This document shows, in pieces, positions 24,065-36,588 of a stretch of 64,000 nt of DNA. Where the stretch lies: NCBI GenBank assembly GCA_015501585.1, contig JADNRY010000299.1, positions 1 to 64,000 of the forward strand, written 5' to 3'. The DNA is from Rhodocollybia butyracea (Eukaryota > Basidiomycota > Agaricomycetes > Agaricales > Omphalotaceae). A program made the translations under genes and the position numbers. A model generated the notes under the pieces. The model did not search any database. It saw only the letters and a list, made by a program, of their open reading frames with translations, and had not been told where the DNA came from. Numbering within the stretch: the stretch's first letter is position 1; each line of letters starts with the position of its first letter.

Positions 24065-25135
24065 AGAATCCGCCTGTTTATATTAGTGTCGTCCGCCGTA
24101 TCTATCGAAATATCATCAAAACTCACACCAGTACAACAATTCTTTTTTTTTTTTTGTCTCTGCATGAACTCTTGCCGGATCCTATTGCGAGATCCACATC
24201 CCTCCCTCACCCGAGTCCGCCTTTCTGCTTACGGATGGCCAGTTCTTTCGTTGAATTGGTTAGTGGGTGCCTATACTAGATTTTTTAGTTGGATATCAAT
24301 GCATCACTACTCATCGTGGATATCTCGTTATACATCAAAAGATTTCTTACAACGCGTTCGGATCGTAAGGTTTCGGTCGGTTGAGAGAAAACGTTATGAA
24401 TCTGAGATCCCGTCGTAGTACAAATCAGCGAACCTCTCGTCCAGCAGTCGTCCAGCCTCGAAGCCTCGGATTGGGGAAATAGAGGTATCATGTCTTGTTG
24501 ATTACCGGTGCTCTACGTGCAATTCATCTCCAGCTTCAAAGCTAACGAAGGGATTCTGTAATGTAATGTCTTTTCAGTTGCAACGTATAGTTGGGGACCT
24601 ATCGTATCGTATAGCGGATATCAAGCTAATTCTAATAGACGTCAATGGCGGTGAGTTTCTTGCTCAACATTTCACCTTAATTGTTATAAAATCATTCATG
24701 TTGGATGTTCAGGAAGAAAGTGAAAAATCTGAACCACGTGCCAGACAGAAAAATTTACCATTGTGGCATCAAGGTGGGTCTACTAAATTTGGATGTCTGG
24801 CCGTTTCTCGGCATGATCGATGATAGATGATCCTTTATCTTATCTTACTTATAGTACCGCTTGTTCAGGATTCTGTCAATGTATGAGATTCGAGTGAGTT
24901 CTTTCTAGAAAAGTGATCCGCGAGACCATGTTTTGGGAGAAAATTGCGCGGAGGGCATGGTATCTCACACGCAAACTTCGCCGAGGTCGGCGAAGTCGCC
25001 AACTTCGCCAACTCTTCTCCAGGTTCGCCAACTTCGCCGAGGTCACCAACTTCGAGGCCGAACTGCAAGTGTCGGATGATCAATCTGAAGCGGGGAGCCA
25101 GCTTGTAGAGAAGAAGTGGGGTATTGGGTTACTTA
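24065..25135 (+). repeat. Direct repeat about 1.1 kb, copy 2
   Basis: Partner of 16917-17990. The first 370 bp are almost identical, including the T-run and the GTCGTCCGCCGTATC start region. Later parts differ by small indels, such as an extra TCGTCCAGCAG near 24440. Confidence 0.75.
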
Positions 25136-25376
25136 GCGATAATCGATGAGGTCCGTGGGGGCCAGCTCATCGTCTTCAACGATTCGGAAGATAACCGCAT
25201 CCGCTTTGTCGTCTATGATCTCGACCTGCCAATCGGTTACTGCACAAATGCTGCCGTTAAAAACAAGCCTAGCCTCATCCACAATGTTTCCGGTTTGTGA
25301 GCGAATACCCACAGCGGGTTGATGGTAGCACCCGGTAGTAGTTCTTTGGTACGGGAGGCTGCATTGAACGTGGAGC

Positions 25377-26282
25377 CTAGTTCCGTTGGTAAATTTTTGG
25401 CCAATGATGCAAAGTTAGCACGAGGATGTTCACAGCCCTCAAATTCTCTGCTGGCAACTGCAATTGCTGACGAGTTTCTGAGTCCCCGCTCATAAAAGTG
25501 GGGCCCGGCATATAGCGCATCCGCATTCTTGCCCTGATTTTGACTAAATGTCTGCGTCGTTCTCGTTGTACCCCAAGTCGGAGCCTGAGAAATGACTCCA
25601 GATTTGGAGGTCTGGTACGTGGGCGCGAGATTCTAGACCTGCGTTGATGTTTCTTATCCTTCTGTTTAGCAGGACAAGTCTTATGTTTATGCCCCGTCCA
25701 CGATGACAATTAGAGCTCGAAGTACGGAAAGAAGTACGGAAAGAACCAGATGATGAATCCGAGTCAGACTCAGAGCTTGACGGGACATCAGGGTCACTCG
25801 AAGGCGAAGACGAATGGCTATCTGAACTAGAGTCCGAAATCTTGAAAGCATCCTGAAGGGGCTTAACATCCGCCTTGCGAATCTTTTGAAGATTCGGACT
25901 CGGAAACAACGCTCTGTTGTTTTCCCTTATGAAGCTTAGCCTTCATTGATCCATTCATGGATCTCTTATGTGACTTGGTAGCCGAATCTTTGCAGTCACT
26001 AACTTGAGACCCGGCTTTAAAATCGGAAACAACTTGAATGTCCCTGACATCGTTCCAGTTCTGGAGAGTTGCGCGCTGCGTTAAAATCCTTCTCCAAACT
26101 CTCATAATGGGCAGGATACCAGGTAATGAGAAGTTTTTATTCACGTTTGCAGATTTAGCGGTTTTAAAAGCACTCGGTGGACTCCCGCCCTCCAGGGCCA
26201 GCGTACGGGAGGTGGAATGCGGATGCGCTAACCAGGCGACTTTGACGGGACCCCACTTTATGAGCGCGGACTTTGACAACAC
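25377..26282 (-). mobile_element. Degenerate retroelement-like coding, Ser/Asp-rich
   Basis: The minus strand carries an open frame from 26282 that includes NKNFSLPGIL and RILTQRATLQNWNDVRD, followed by a Ser/Asp-rich stretch near 25.7-25.87 kb and a basic segment (KQKDKKHQRRSRISRPR). The first part matches the plus-strand debris at 18.1-18.45 kb, giving an inverted pair. Frames are interrupted and no catalytic domain is visible, so I call it element debris. Confidence 0.45.
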
Positions 26283-26414
26283 GAGAGCGACAAAGAAGAG
26301 GACTGTCTGTAGTCACTTGAAGGCGGATTGTAGCCATCCCGGAGATCTTCCGAAGGCGCGGCAACGACTGGGGAAAGAAGTTCCTAGACGAAAGCTATGA
26401 GCAGTGTTTTCGGT

Positions 26415-27035
26415 TAGTTGAGGCTAGGCTTGTTGTTAACGGAGGTGGAAGGTGTTGATTACTTCGAGGTTTTTACAGCGGTTTTAAGATTTGAATCACT
26501 CAGGATCCTCATAGCGGTATGGGTTTCGCTCGGATACTTCATCTGGCAGATTGATTTTGCCTCGGCTTACCTGAATGCGGAGATGAAGGAGAATATGGAT
26601 GTCCGCCCACCTGAAGGCTTTGAAGGTAGAGGATCGGGAAAGGTTATGCGGGTGAAGAAGTCAGTATCCGGGTCAATGCAAGCAGGAAGGGAGGAACTGG
26701 TGGAAGCAGTTAGATCAGATTTGGGATACACTCGCTCGTAAGCTGATCAATGCGTAAGGTCGAGGAAGCTGGATTTAAAGGAGACGATGACGGGGACCTA
26801 TACAAATGACACGTTAGGTGGATCTTCGTCGAAGGAAGAAATGGTTAGAGCAAAGGAGGAAATCGGAAGCAGGTATCGGATAAAGGAGACTGACGCGGTA
26901 CATTTCGCTCTAGGTATGAGGCTGGTACACTATCCATGCTGGCCTACTGGGACCAGTTTCTGACTAAGTTTGGGCTCCAGGATCTCAAATCAAAATCGAC
27001 ACCCAATTCGGACAAGGAGCTTGTCGACCTGACAT
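26415..27035 (+). pseudogene. Copia-type reverse transcriptase fragment
   Basis: The frame from 26415 encodes VDYFEVFTAVLRFESLRIL, then WQIDFASAYLNAEM and MDVRPPEGF. This is the fingers-to-palm start of the Ty1/Copia RT, with the first catalytic Asp in the QID motif. The following sequence, with frame changes, encodes GTYTNDTLGGSSSKEE, where the palm YVDD-type box reads YTND, and then RIKETDAVHFALGMRL. Integrase and RNase H are not recognised next to it and several stops interrupt it. It is a dead fragment. Confidence 0.8.
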
Positions 27036-27194
27036 AGCGTATGAAACTAATGACTTATCCAGGCTCTGAAGGAGAGGTCAAGATTCATCATGTCCTATCT
27101 GGAGAGAATCTTGCTGGCTTCTGCGGCAAGGTAATGGACGTTGGACACATCTCCCCAATGACGGAATTGTTGGGAGTAATAAATGGGGGATGCC

Positions 27195-28265
27195 GTCGAT
27201 TTTGCCACAGCCGAGAATCTCGAATTTTGAGAAGGGGATGGGCGGGCTTTTGGGTGTATAAGTGGCATGGGCGGGCATGGGGAATGGGATTGCTAAATAA
27301 AGGTCAAAACCATTGTCGGAATGGCTTAATGGCACGCTCAAATGGAGTGGCGGATTCATCGGTGGATAGACTGGCCCCGGGAGTCAAAAGGTTATCGGAA
27401 TTTTTCTGTAAATTTGATTATTTCATACTAGATTTTGTTTCTAGAAGTCTAATAATTATATTACCATAACCATAAGAAACTCCTAGTAGTAGCGCTACTG
27501 AGGATCTAGGCGGATCCTTAGAGTGTGGGTTTTGGAAGAAGCTTCCGACGGATAACGGCGACGGGATGTTTCTGTCGATGGAGTCTGGCGGGAGCATACT
27601 CGATCTGGGAACGACAACGACGTAGAATCACTGAGCGGGACCAGTAAGAGTAGTAGAATGAACTCGGAGAGTAAGCCTAGGAGTGATGAGTATCCGACTC
27701 GAAAGGTAGAGCCCACGAAGTGCAAAAGGAAACGAAGACGATTATGAGCGGAAGCGGAAGTTCTGGTGGGAAGTTCTAGTGGACGCGCGATAATCGGGAT
27801 CGAAAGTGAGTAGATTGCGCAGAAAGTACACGGAATGGGTAAAGAACTACAAGGACATATCTTGAAAGGGAACAGGGCACCTAGGCGGAAACGGGTTGAG
27901 TAGTCTTGTTAGGGGAACGACCAGTGGGGGAATACATCGTTCGAGACTCGACGTTATCATAAGAGAGAGAGAAGCGGAAATAGGGAAGTGCGGGTTAAAA
28001 GGGTGTATAAGTGGCATGGGCGGGAATGGGGCGTGTGTGGAGAATGGGATTGCTAAATAAAGGTCAAAACCATTGTCGCATGCGCAATGGCTCAATGATA
28101 CGCGCAACGGATTCGTCGGTGGATAGACATCGATGCGTTCTTCGGCTACAACTTTTCTACGCGCGACAGCCAACACGACCATCTAAAAGGTTATTGAAAT
28201 TTTTCGGTAAATTTGATTATTTATGCTATATTCATGCTAGCTTTTACTAATAATTATATTACCAT
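27195..28265 (+). repeat. Pair of Copia-debris repeats
   Basis: About 27240-27450 and 28000-28262 share GGGTGTATAAGTGGCATGGG, GGATTGCTAAATAAAGGTC and a final AATTATATTACCATA word in direct orientation. They resemble LTR 3' parts: a TATAA word, an AATAAA word, and repetition after Copia RT. I could not fix the TG..CA ends. The sequence between them also contains the 18557-type repeat (27840-27980). Confidence 0.5.
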
Positions 28266-29220
28266 AGCCATTGTCTACTATAATAAAGTTCAGCTAACAT
28301 GAAGTTTTTTTGGTTTATCATAATTTTTCTATCAATTGAACATTACCTAAATAACATTTATTTTAATCTGGAAGAATTCTCTTATGGCTTCATTGTAAGT
28401 TTCTTCTGTTATGTTAAACAAATACAATGGCTCTAAATTTTTGATTATCATAAGTTCATGAATACCATAAGATAAAAAAAGATATTCATGCTGATATTTA
28501 TTCACATAACTTTTCCATTTCTGCTCAAAGATTTATGGAATGCAATACAAAATTCTATAGTTAAACCACTACAATCTTATCAGTATCATACTCAAATAAT
28601 TGCATAAATTTGTTACCTTAATGTAGAATTATGCTAAAAGCTCATTTCAAAATATTACAATAAACATAACTCAACTTTATCATTAGTTCTTCATAGTTTC
28701 AGCATAAGTTACACACTTTATGGTAAAGCAATGATTTTATTGGATTTTTTTCACTTAATATAAACTTAACAGATCTTTACCATAAACATCAGAATTTATG
28801 CCAAAAATTATTCATACAATTTTAACATAATTTTACTATTTCCAGCAAAATTTATGGGGATTTGCACGCAGTGTTATATATGTTTGCTCAGCATACATAT
28901 TTCATAATTCTTGCTCCTTATAAAGAAGAAACCAAAAAGCGGCTTCTCATAAGTTCAGCAAAATTATAGCAGATGTTTTGAATAATGTTTCTGTATGTCT
29001 TTTGTATGTAGCACCAGGAATGAGGGATATATAAGCATTATATATTGACTGGAAGCACTATGTTTCCACCATATGTTCAGGATGACTTTTGCCCCTTATA
29101 CATATTTAATTGTAAATCTATATGTCTCAGCTTTAACATGATTTTACAATGTTTTCAATGAAAGCATTAGAAAATATGTGAATCCCACTTGGTGAGATTT
29201 TCACATTTGTTCAACATATA
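28266..29220. other. AT-rich stretch, no gene
   Basis: Composition drops sharply to AT-rich at about 28270 and stays so to 29220. The words CATAA and TTATG are frequent in both orientations. No coding potential is seen. It marks the border between Copia debris and the DNA-transposon-rich right half. Confidence 0.6.
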
Positions 29221-30020
29221 TCATGGCAAATCACGTGAACCTGCATCCAGTGTAACTGCCTTCATATATCTGTACAGCAGGTCAGAGTGTGTTGTGCCGG
29301 CTGTAAACCCAGGGGTCTTTGGTGGTGGAGGTGATTTTGCCATATTCCGAATAGCAACAAATTGAATAATTTTGTGTGTGAATTGTTTGGGGTCTGCAGA
29401 AAGTAGATTGATCATTGAACAAAATTAAGAATCATGAAATTAATTGCCTCCGGAGTAGACAAGAACAGATTCATCTCCATTAAAAATTTGATAGCCATTT
29501 GCTTCATTGACAACATGTCTCTCGGGATGACGAGGATCAAAAACATCCACCATGATAGTTTTACGTGGGTTTGATGTCTGCACCACCTCCCGGTGAATAA
29601 GATGTATGGTAGTTCCAGAGGGGTGAGCAAATGTGGAACAACCACTTCGGATCGCATCTTTTACTGTGTAGTGCTGCTGACTGATTCCAAAATTGAGAAT
29701 GAAATTTTGCATTATCAATGTGGCTAGACTTGTAGCAGTAGCAACCCCACCAGTTTTCGCTTTTGCTCGTGAGTTGCACTGTCAGGAGGGTTCCCAGCCT
29801 GTAGCCGTCTTAAGTAGGAGTCATTTAGTATTTCTGCCACTTCAGGATCCTTATACTGATTTTGCAGCTGTTTTGTAGTTCGGAAGAATGACACCCACTA
29901 TAGATGCGATAAATTATAACATATGCAGTGATCAATCACCCGATGCAACCAAAACTCACATTACACTCTTTTTTTGAGCAGGTTGCCCATCTGAATGAGG
30001 AGCTGGTGTGAGGAAGTATG
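29221..30020 (-). pseudogene. Unrecognised minus-strand gene fragment
   Basis: Several exon-like blocks are seen on the minus strand: one ending near 29725 that encodes NDSYLRRLQAGNPPDSATHE, and one from 29718 to 29440 that encodes STFAHPSGTTIHLIHREVV and KTIMVDVFDPRHPERHVV. Their frames differ, and a splice that joins them is not obvious. I do not recognise a domain. It may be a transposon-associated gene, given its surroundings. Confidence 0.35.
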
Positions 30021-30354
30021 GAAATCTTCTGCATCGAGTGTCTTCACGGTGTGTGGTGCGTGCATGTTGACTGGGCCGAGCACAACCAGTGGTGCATGGT
30101 GTACTAGCATGGCGACTCAGAGTATGAATTCCACTTTATTATTTGAGGTGCAAGTATTGACTGTCATTTGTTCAACTCCCCAGACCTTGATAATACAGTG
30201 TACACTTTACAAAGCAGATAATATATATTGTAAGTATCCTGTTACCTATTATTACTATAAGCACAAATTGGGCTGCACTGGGCTTCTAGAACACTACTTG
30301 TTGTAAGTCGTAAGGAAAGATTATAGTGAAAAGCAAGTATGATCTGCCATCACT

Positions 30355-30705
30355 TGCACACACCCGCCATCAAGAAGTTGCACGCACCCTCGCGTCATTT
30401 TGCAGGGTGCGTGCTGGTGCGTGCGGGTGCGTGTAAGGGTGCGTGCAGGTGCGTGCGAATAATGCCGAGTGCGCACAAGTGTTGCGTGATGTGAATATTC
30501 TTTTTATCCAAGACTTAATGTCAATAAAATCTACCTTTAGGACCTCGTCAATTACGCAGTAATTGTCATATATACTACCTATGAATACATAATGTACATA
30601 TTTCTTGCTGAGTTTGAGTTAAAAGTTAGTCTGTAATTTACATGCGCAGGCACCATGTAACACGCATCAGTCGGTGCGTGTACGCACCACGCACCGGCTT
30701 CACGG
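30355..30705. repeat. GTGCGTGC-rich repeats in both orientations
   Basis: GGTGCGTGC and related words occur about six times between 30408 and 30470, preceded by the inverse GCACGCACC. They recur near 30680-30705 as GGTGCGTGTACGCACC. The segment between is AT-rich. It may be a small element with GCGTGC-rich ends; target duplications were not found. Confidence 0.45.
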
Positions 30706-30987
30706 CAAAATCACCTAGCCACTCAACACCATCTCCACTAAGCCATTTCCATCCTGCAAAAAGTAAATCAGTAGGGCAGTACTAACACTTCTTGTGCCCG
30801 ACTTACGAATATCATTTTTACTCAGCCTTGGTTTAGGTGCAGAATGTCCAGTACTCATAACAGTCCAGGGAAAGGAACATACAGTGAGGGAGTGAATCTC
30901 CAGGTAATATACTCTGGGATCGGCTCGCTCAAGTTTACAAATTGATCCACATGCTTGCGGGTAAAAAGGTCCAGACCAGATAGCCAT
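30660..30987 (-). pseudogene. Unrecognised minus-strand exon pair
   Basis: From 30987 an exon reads to a GTAAGT donor near 30808, skips about 55 nt to a TTTTTGCAG acceptor, and continues in frame (RWKWLSGDGVEWLGDFAVKP). The clean splice supports a real gene once present. No domain is recognised and no clear start or end is seen. Confidence 0.4.
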
Positions 30988-31425
30988 ACCACATGCACAG
31001 TATCATGTGGCTGGCTGTCTAAAAATAACTCAGATAACTCGGAAAGTAATGAATATAACTACAGGACAATGATTATCACGCATAAATGTTGTATATGTCT
31101 AGTATAGCAGCGGTATTCGAACCATCGGCCTCATGCTGGTCGCCTTGGGGACAGGCTGGGCCTTCGTTTGGTCACAGAAGGGGAGCATAGTCCGTTCGGC
31201 TATTAGGTCAATAGTCAAAAATAACTTCTTCGTTAGAATAGATGAGTCGAGTCAGGGTCACATGCCCGAGGTAAAAATCAAAAAGTAACCTCGGCCAATC
31301 CGCTTTCGTCATGCACATGCCACATCACACATATCTGGCAATACATTGTCAATGCACTGTATATTTCCATGGTCATGGTAGCTACCACTACCTTGCTTCA
31401 GATTTTTCATAAGATAGATTACCTC
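30988..31425. other. No gene recognised
   Basis: Nothing coding or repeated is seen up to the target duplication of the fold-back element at 31426. Confidence 0.5.
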
Positions 31426-31983
31426 CCTTATCCAGTTCAGTCACCCACATATTTGGTCTTATTAGTCTACACTTTTGTTACATTGACCTTACTAAAAAGA
31501 CCCAAAAACCTAGGCAAAACCCAGGCAGCTAGGTCATGACCTTGGGATTTAGGTCATGACCTGGGAATTAGGTCATGACCGAAAAAATTGGTCATGACCT
31601 AAAAAATTGGTCATGACCTAGGTCAGGTTGGTCTTTTCCTGGGGTTGGTAGGTCATGGTCTGGGGTGAGATAGGATATGGCCTAGGTGGCGCAGGGCATG
31701 GTCTAGGTGAGGGAGGGGATGGTCTAGGTGAGGGAGGGGATGGTGTAGGAGGAGGAGGGCATAGTCTAGGAGGAGGAGGATATGGTCTAGGAGGGGGAGA
31801 TATAGTTAGTTTAAGAGGTGTAGGGTGAGAGTGGAGGATGGTGAGATAGAGAATATAAGCAAGAATGAAATATCATAGAATCATGACGTGAAATGTGTAG
31901 TAACATATTGGGATTATTGGGATTTTTTACATATCTGTAGATTATGACAAGATCAAGCTAAGTCAACCTGACCTAGCTGATTC

Positions 31984-32195
31984 AGGTCATGACCTACTTT
32001 TTTAGGTCATGACCTGGGTGAACTAGGTCATGACCTACCTGACCTAGGTCATGACCTGGGTGGACTAGGTCATGACCTACCTGAGCTAGGTCATGAGCTA
32101 GGTCATGAGCTAGGTCATAACCTACTTGACCTAGGTCATGACCTACTTGATCTAGGTCATGTCCTACTTGACCTACCTGACCTAAGTCATGACCC
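31984..32195. repeat. AGGTCATGACCT array
   Basis: About ten copies of the 12-bp palindrome or close variants are spaced 15-25 bp apart. A shorter mirror array lies at 34046-34130. Open frames across it are repeat artefacts. Confidence 0.85.
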
Positions 32196-34315
32196 AAGCC
32201 AATTTAAAAATTACTAAATTGGGAAATTTTTCCATTTTTGCAGTGGATGAGGTCAAAGCTGTTTTTATTACCAAATAAGGCAATTTTCAAACACCTTAAC
32301 CGGTTTTATTTTATTTTTAATAGAGTTAGATACATTTGGAAATTTTTATAAATTACTATATTAGGCAATTTCAAAACTTTTGCAGTGGATGAGGCCAAAG
32401 CTGTTTTCATTGCCTAATTGAAAGTGACAAATTTGCAGTGGATGAGGTAAAAGCTGATTTCATTACTTATTTGAAAAATGACAAATCTTTTACAGTGGAT
32501 GAGGTCAAAGCTGTTTTCACTACCTAATTAAGAAATGACAAAAACTGAACACACAAACTGTGTACACTCTTTTCCTAAGGACAATAGCTTGTGGTAGACA
32601 TCCAGACCTTTTGTTTATACAGAGAATAGGTTGCTCACCTAAAATGAAGCCAATCCTGGGGTGGGAAGGGGCTGGATTGCAAAATATTTTTTTGGATAAC
32701 CTTTGATTGTAGTGGATGAGGCCAAAGCTGTATGCCCATAAAAGGAAATCAATGAAAAGTGTTGAGTCTAAAGATTGCTTGATATAACATGCAGATCGGC
32801 ATGGATAAGGGTGATCCTTTTCATCCCCTGATGCCCTGATGTGCTGTCTACCCTTTCTAAGTCTCAGATGTATTTAGATGGCCACTGGGAGATCAGTCTT
32901 TATTGATCTTTGAACTTTCTCATCAAAAACCCTCATTTTTTCGAAATTAGAGGATAAGTATCAGAGCATCCAGGGCAGGGTGGGCCACAGGCTTCTAGGA
33001 CATTGTACCCTGGTATAATAGGTACATTTAGACGACTCAGGAGTAGCTTATACTGTGCTGGGAGAGTGGGTAATAATTGATCTCTGTATATGTATGCATA
33101 AATTCGCTTTTTTGACCATCAAATCATTAATAGAGGCACCTGTAGGCAAGGGATTGAAGAGAAACTCGAGGAATAGTGTACCAGGACTTGATGTAGCATG
33201 TCTATAGCAAAATATTCCAACTATCTGAGGTTCAAGTTGTGATGATAAGTTTGACACAAGTATCAGGCACTTAAGAACCCAGGACTACTGGTACATCAAG
33301 ATAAGGGAAGGGGTTGTCAGGATCAGGTTCTGAAATCAATAAGACTGATCTCCCAGTGGCCATCTAAATATATCTGAGACTCAGAAAGGGTAGACAGCAC
33401 ATCAGGGCATCAGGGGATGAAAAGGATCACCCTTATCCATGCCAATCTGCATGTTATATCAAGCAATCTTTAGACTCAACACTTTTCATTGATTTCCTTT
33501 TATGGGCATACAGCTTTGGCCTCATCCACTACAATCAAAGGTTATCCAAAAGATATTTTGCAATCCAGCCCCTTCCCACCACAGGATTGGCTTCATTTTA
33601 GGTGAGCAACCTATTCTGTGTATAAACAAAAGGTCTGGATGTCTACCACAAGCTATTGTCCTTAGGAAAAGAGTGTACACAGTTTGTGTGTTCAGTTTTG
33701 TCATTTCTTAATTAGGTAGTGAAAACAGCTTTGACCTCATCCACTGTAAAAGATTTGTCATTTTTCAAATAAGTAATGAAATCAGCTTTTACCTCATCCA
33801 CTGCAAATTTGTCACTTTCAATTAGGCAATGAAAACAGCTTTGGCCTCATCCACTGCAAAAGTTTTGAAATTGCCTAATATAGTAATTTATAAAAATTTC
33901 CAAATGTATCTAACTTTATTAAAAAAAACATAAAACCGGTTAAGGTGTTTGAAAATTGCCTTATTTGGTAATAAAAACAACTTTGACCTCATCCACTGCA
34001 AAAATGGAAAAATGGAAAAATTTAGTAATTTTTAAATTGGCTTGGGTCATGACCTAGGTCCAGTAGGTCATGACCTAGTCCACCTAGGTCATGACCTAGG
34101 TCAGGTAGGTCATGACCTGAATCAGCTAGGTCAGATAAGTCACATGCTTGCCTGACAACCCAGAACAGGGCACTGTGACTTAGCTTGATCTTGTCATAAT
34201 CTACAGATATGTAAAAAATCCCAATAATCTCAATATGTAACTAAACATTTCAAGTCATGATTCTATGATATTTCATTCTTGCTTATATTCTCTATCTCAC
34301 CATTCTCCACTCTCA

Positions 34316-35571
34316 CACCGGGGGCAAGGACCGGCGCAGTTGATTTCCCACTGCCATTAACGCAGTGGGCAACGCAGGGGGCAACGCAGTTGTTTTTGCG
34401 ATGATGTCATTCTATTGAGACGGAGTTCCGAGCCTTCCGGCTGATTGATCTTTGTTAACTCTTTGTACTATGCATCGAAATTTCTGGCTTAAGAGATACA
34501 GTCCATTGTGTCTACATCTACTGTTGAACCAAGCAGTGTTCAATGGACACCAGACATGACTGGGCTTTGAATGTCAGTTCCTGTAATTGCGGCCAGCGGG
34601 ACTCAGGTGCCGCGTTATAGCGCCTAAATCTTTCCCACCACCAATTACCTGGTTTCCGATGTTCCCTTATGTTTACCACATGAACAAGGAAGGGTACTCT
34701 CTAACTTTAGGTGAACAACATATTTCTAAATACAATATGTAGCCAGGCAGAAATTTTCCCAAAAATTTACTGATTTATTCATGTCAATATATGGTTTTTT
34801 CTGCCATTTCAATCACCCAAGAGGGGATGTAGCCAGGGGGCTTCATCACTAATGTAAAATACTGCATAATCATGTTATAGCAGTCCCTAGCACCTCAAAT
34901 ATACCAGATCTAGTATCAGCCCAAGGTAATGAGCTTACAGTAAGTAGTATAAGTAAATGATCTCCAATGTTTGCTGTTATCATCACAATTGTGCCCCCCA
35001 GCCTTATCACAATGTCCAAGCAATACAATAATGAGCTGCACAGAATTGAGAGTACTAGTAGTATTTTCAGCATTTGGCTGACCTACTACTACTTAGTAAG
35101 TATGATATTGAGAATTTTCAACTATCAATAGCAAGTTCTCAGATAATTAGCATGCAATGAATAAAGTATCATAGAGTCTAGACCCAATCACCCTCTGAGA
35201 CCCATAGATGGGTGCTTCTAAATTTGTCCAGTGGCTGCTCCCTGTTCATGCTCTTGCCAGTTCATGCAGATGATTGCTGTGTATGCCAAGCACTTATTGC
35301 AGTGACTTCTCGGTTCTAGCCTGGTAAATGTTAGCACTATCCCTTGGAGCCAGAAGTAGGAGCGCGCTTGAACAGGCCTGAAGTCTGGGATCACTTACTT
35401 ATAATGCTGCGGGGAAGGTCCATCAGGCATCAATCATTTACATATTCACCTGCGGCCGGCCGGAAGTCCTTTCAATAGAATAACGTCACAAAATCGACTG
35501 TGTTGCCCCCTGCGTTGACCACTGCGTTAATGGCAGTGGGAAATCAACTGCGCCGGTCCTTGCCCCCGGTG
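34316..35571. mobile_element. CACTA-like non-autonomous element, nested
   Basis: The terminal inverted repeats start CACCGGGGGCAAGGACCGG and are nearly identical for about 100 bp, through ACTGCCATTAACGCAGTGG. A 3-bp duplication TCA flanks it (34313-34315 and 35572-35574). The mirror arm of the host fold-back element at about 31826-31836 preserves the uninterrupted target and confirms the boundaries. No transposase frame is present. CAC-starting ends and a 3-bp duplication fit the CACTA/EnSpm superfamily, which includes the Plavaka transposase found at 60 kb. Confidence 0.85.
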
Positions 35572-35979
35572 TCACCCTACACCTCTTAAACTAACTATAT
35601 CTCCCCCTCCTAGACTATACCCTCCTCCTCCTAGACCATACCCTCCCTCACCTAGACCATCCCCTCCCTCACATAGACCATGCCCTGCGCCACCTAGGCC
35701 ATATCCTATCTCACCCCAGACCATGACCTACCAACCCCAGGAAAAGACCAACCTGACCTAGGTCATGACCAATTTTTTAGGTCATGACCTAAATCCCAAG
35801 GTCATGACCTAGCTGCCTGGGTTTTGCCTAGGTTTTTGGGTCTTTTTAGTAAGGTCAATGTAACAAAAGTGCAGACTAATAAGACCAAATATGTGGTTGC
35901 CTGAAGTGCCTTATCTATCTTATGAAAAATATGGAACCTCAGGTAGCTATCTATTATGTACATATACTCCTAAATCATG

Positions 35980-36305
35980 CCTACCTAGGTTTGGACTCCC
36001 TTGGTAGCCATAAGTATAGTGAGCTCCTGTAGCTATCTTCCCCACCTAGTACATATGGTGAGGCCCTGTAACTACAATTTCTCATCAGAGAGGCCTGGTA
36101 GCTACGCATGCCCTAAGTATCGTGAGGCCCTGTAGCTAGCCATCCAACCCTACTCTTGGAGAGGGCCAGTAACTACCCACCCATCCTACCCATCCCATCC
36201 TATGGTGAGGTCTGGCAGCTACCCATCCCACTGGTAGCTACCCACTTCCTATGGTGAGGTCTGGCAGCTACCCATCCCACCGGTAGCTACCCACCGCCTA
36301 TGGTT
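35980..36305. repeat. GTAGCTACC-type degenerate minisatellite
   Basis: Words such as GGTAGCTACCCA and TATGGTGAGG(C/T)C recur through 320 bp. The last part (36196-36302) is two clear copies of a unit of about 55-60 bp. Confidence 0.75.
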
Positions 36306-36588
36306 GCTAAAAGCCTAACAATTTGTCCCCACGGATGGGATTCTATGTACCACCTGTGTGCACAATAGTTCAAGGACATTTGTCACAGATTTGGGAAGGT
36401 TTTCATGTTTATTGTCACAAACTATCATTACTGTATTGCTCTCGATAATTCTCCGAGACGGTAAGACTATCCAAATGCTCTACAAGAAGTTCGTAATTGA
36501 AGCCTGTATCTTCTGCAGACTCAATTCCACCACCAACGACATGATGAACTTGATACACCTGAATTTCCTCCTGAGATGGTCCCCACTC

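Larger units (their letters stand above)
31433..35908. mobile_element. 4.48-kb fold-back transposon with 7-bp TSD
   Basis: The left end begins CAGTTCAG and the right end finishes CTGAAGTG; inside, the ends match as TTTGGTCTTATTAGTCT and CACTTTTGTTACATTGACC. CCTTATC flanks both sides (31426-31432 and 35909-35915), a target-site duplication of 7 bp, or 8 with one mismatch. Most of the element is one giant inverted repeat. The outer arms carry many copies of the palindrome AGGTCATGACCT, and the inner arms (about 32.2-32.9 and 33.33-34.03 kb) are near-mirror images around a loop of about 430 bp. The right arm is interrupted by a nested element (34316-35571). No transposase is encoded. It must be mobilised in trans; the same family is at 36589-37888. 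Confidence 0.9.

Noticed and set aside
26418..26741. Intact reverse transcriptase gene
   Set aside because: Only the first palm/fingers part is open; the downstream YTND box is in shifted frames with stops and no integrase or RNase H is recognised.
31994..32197. Open frame of GHDLGQVGHDL repeats
   Set aside because: It is just the AGGTCATGACCT array read in one frame; the repeat is palindromic DNA inside a fold-back element.
36196..36302. Telomere or centromere satellite
   Set aside because: Only two full units plus degenerate pieces; no TTAGGG-type repeat and no long array.
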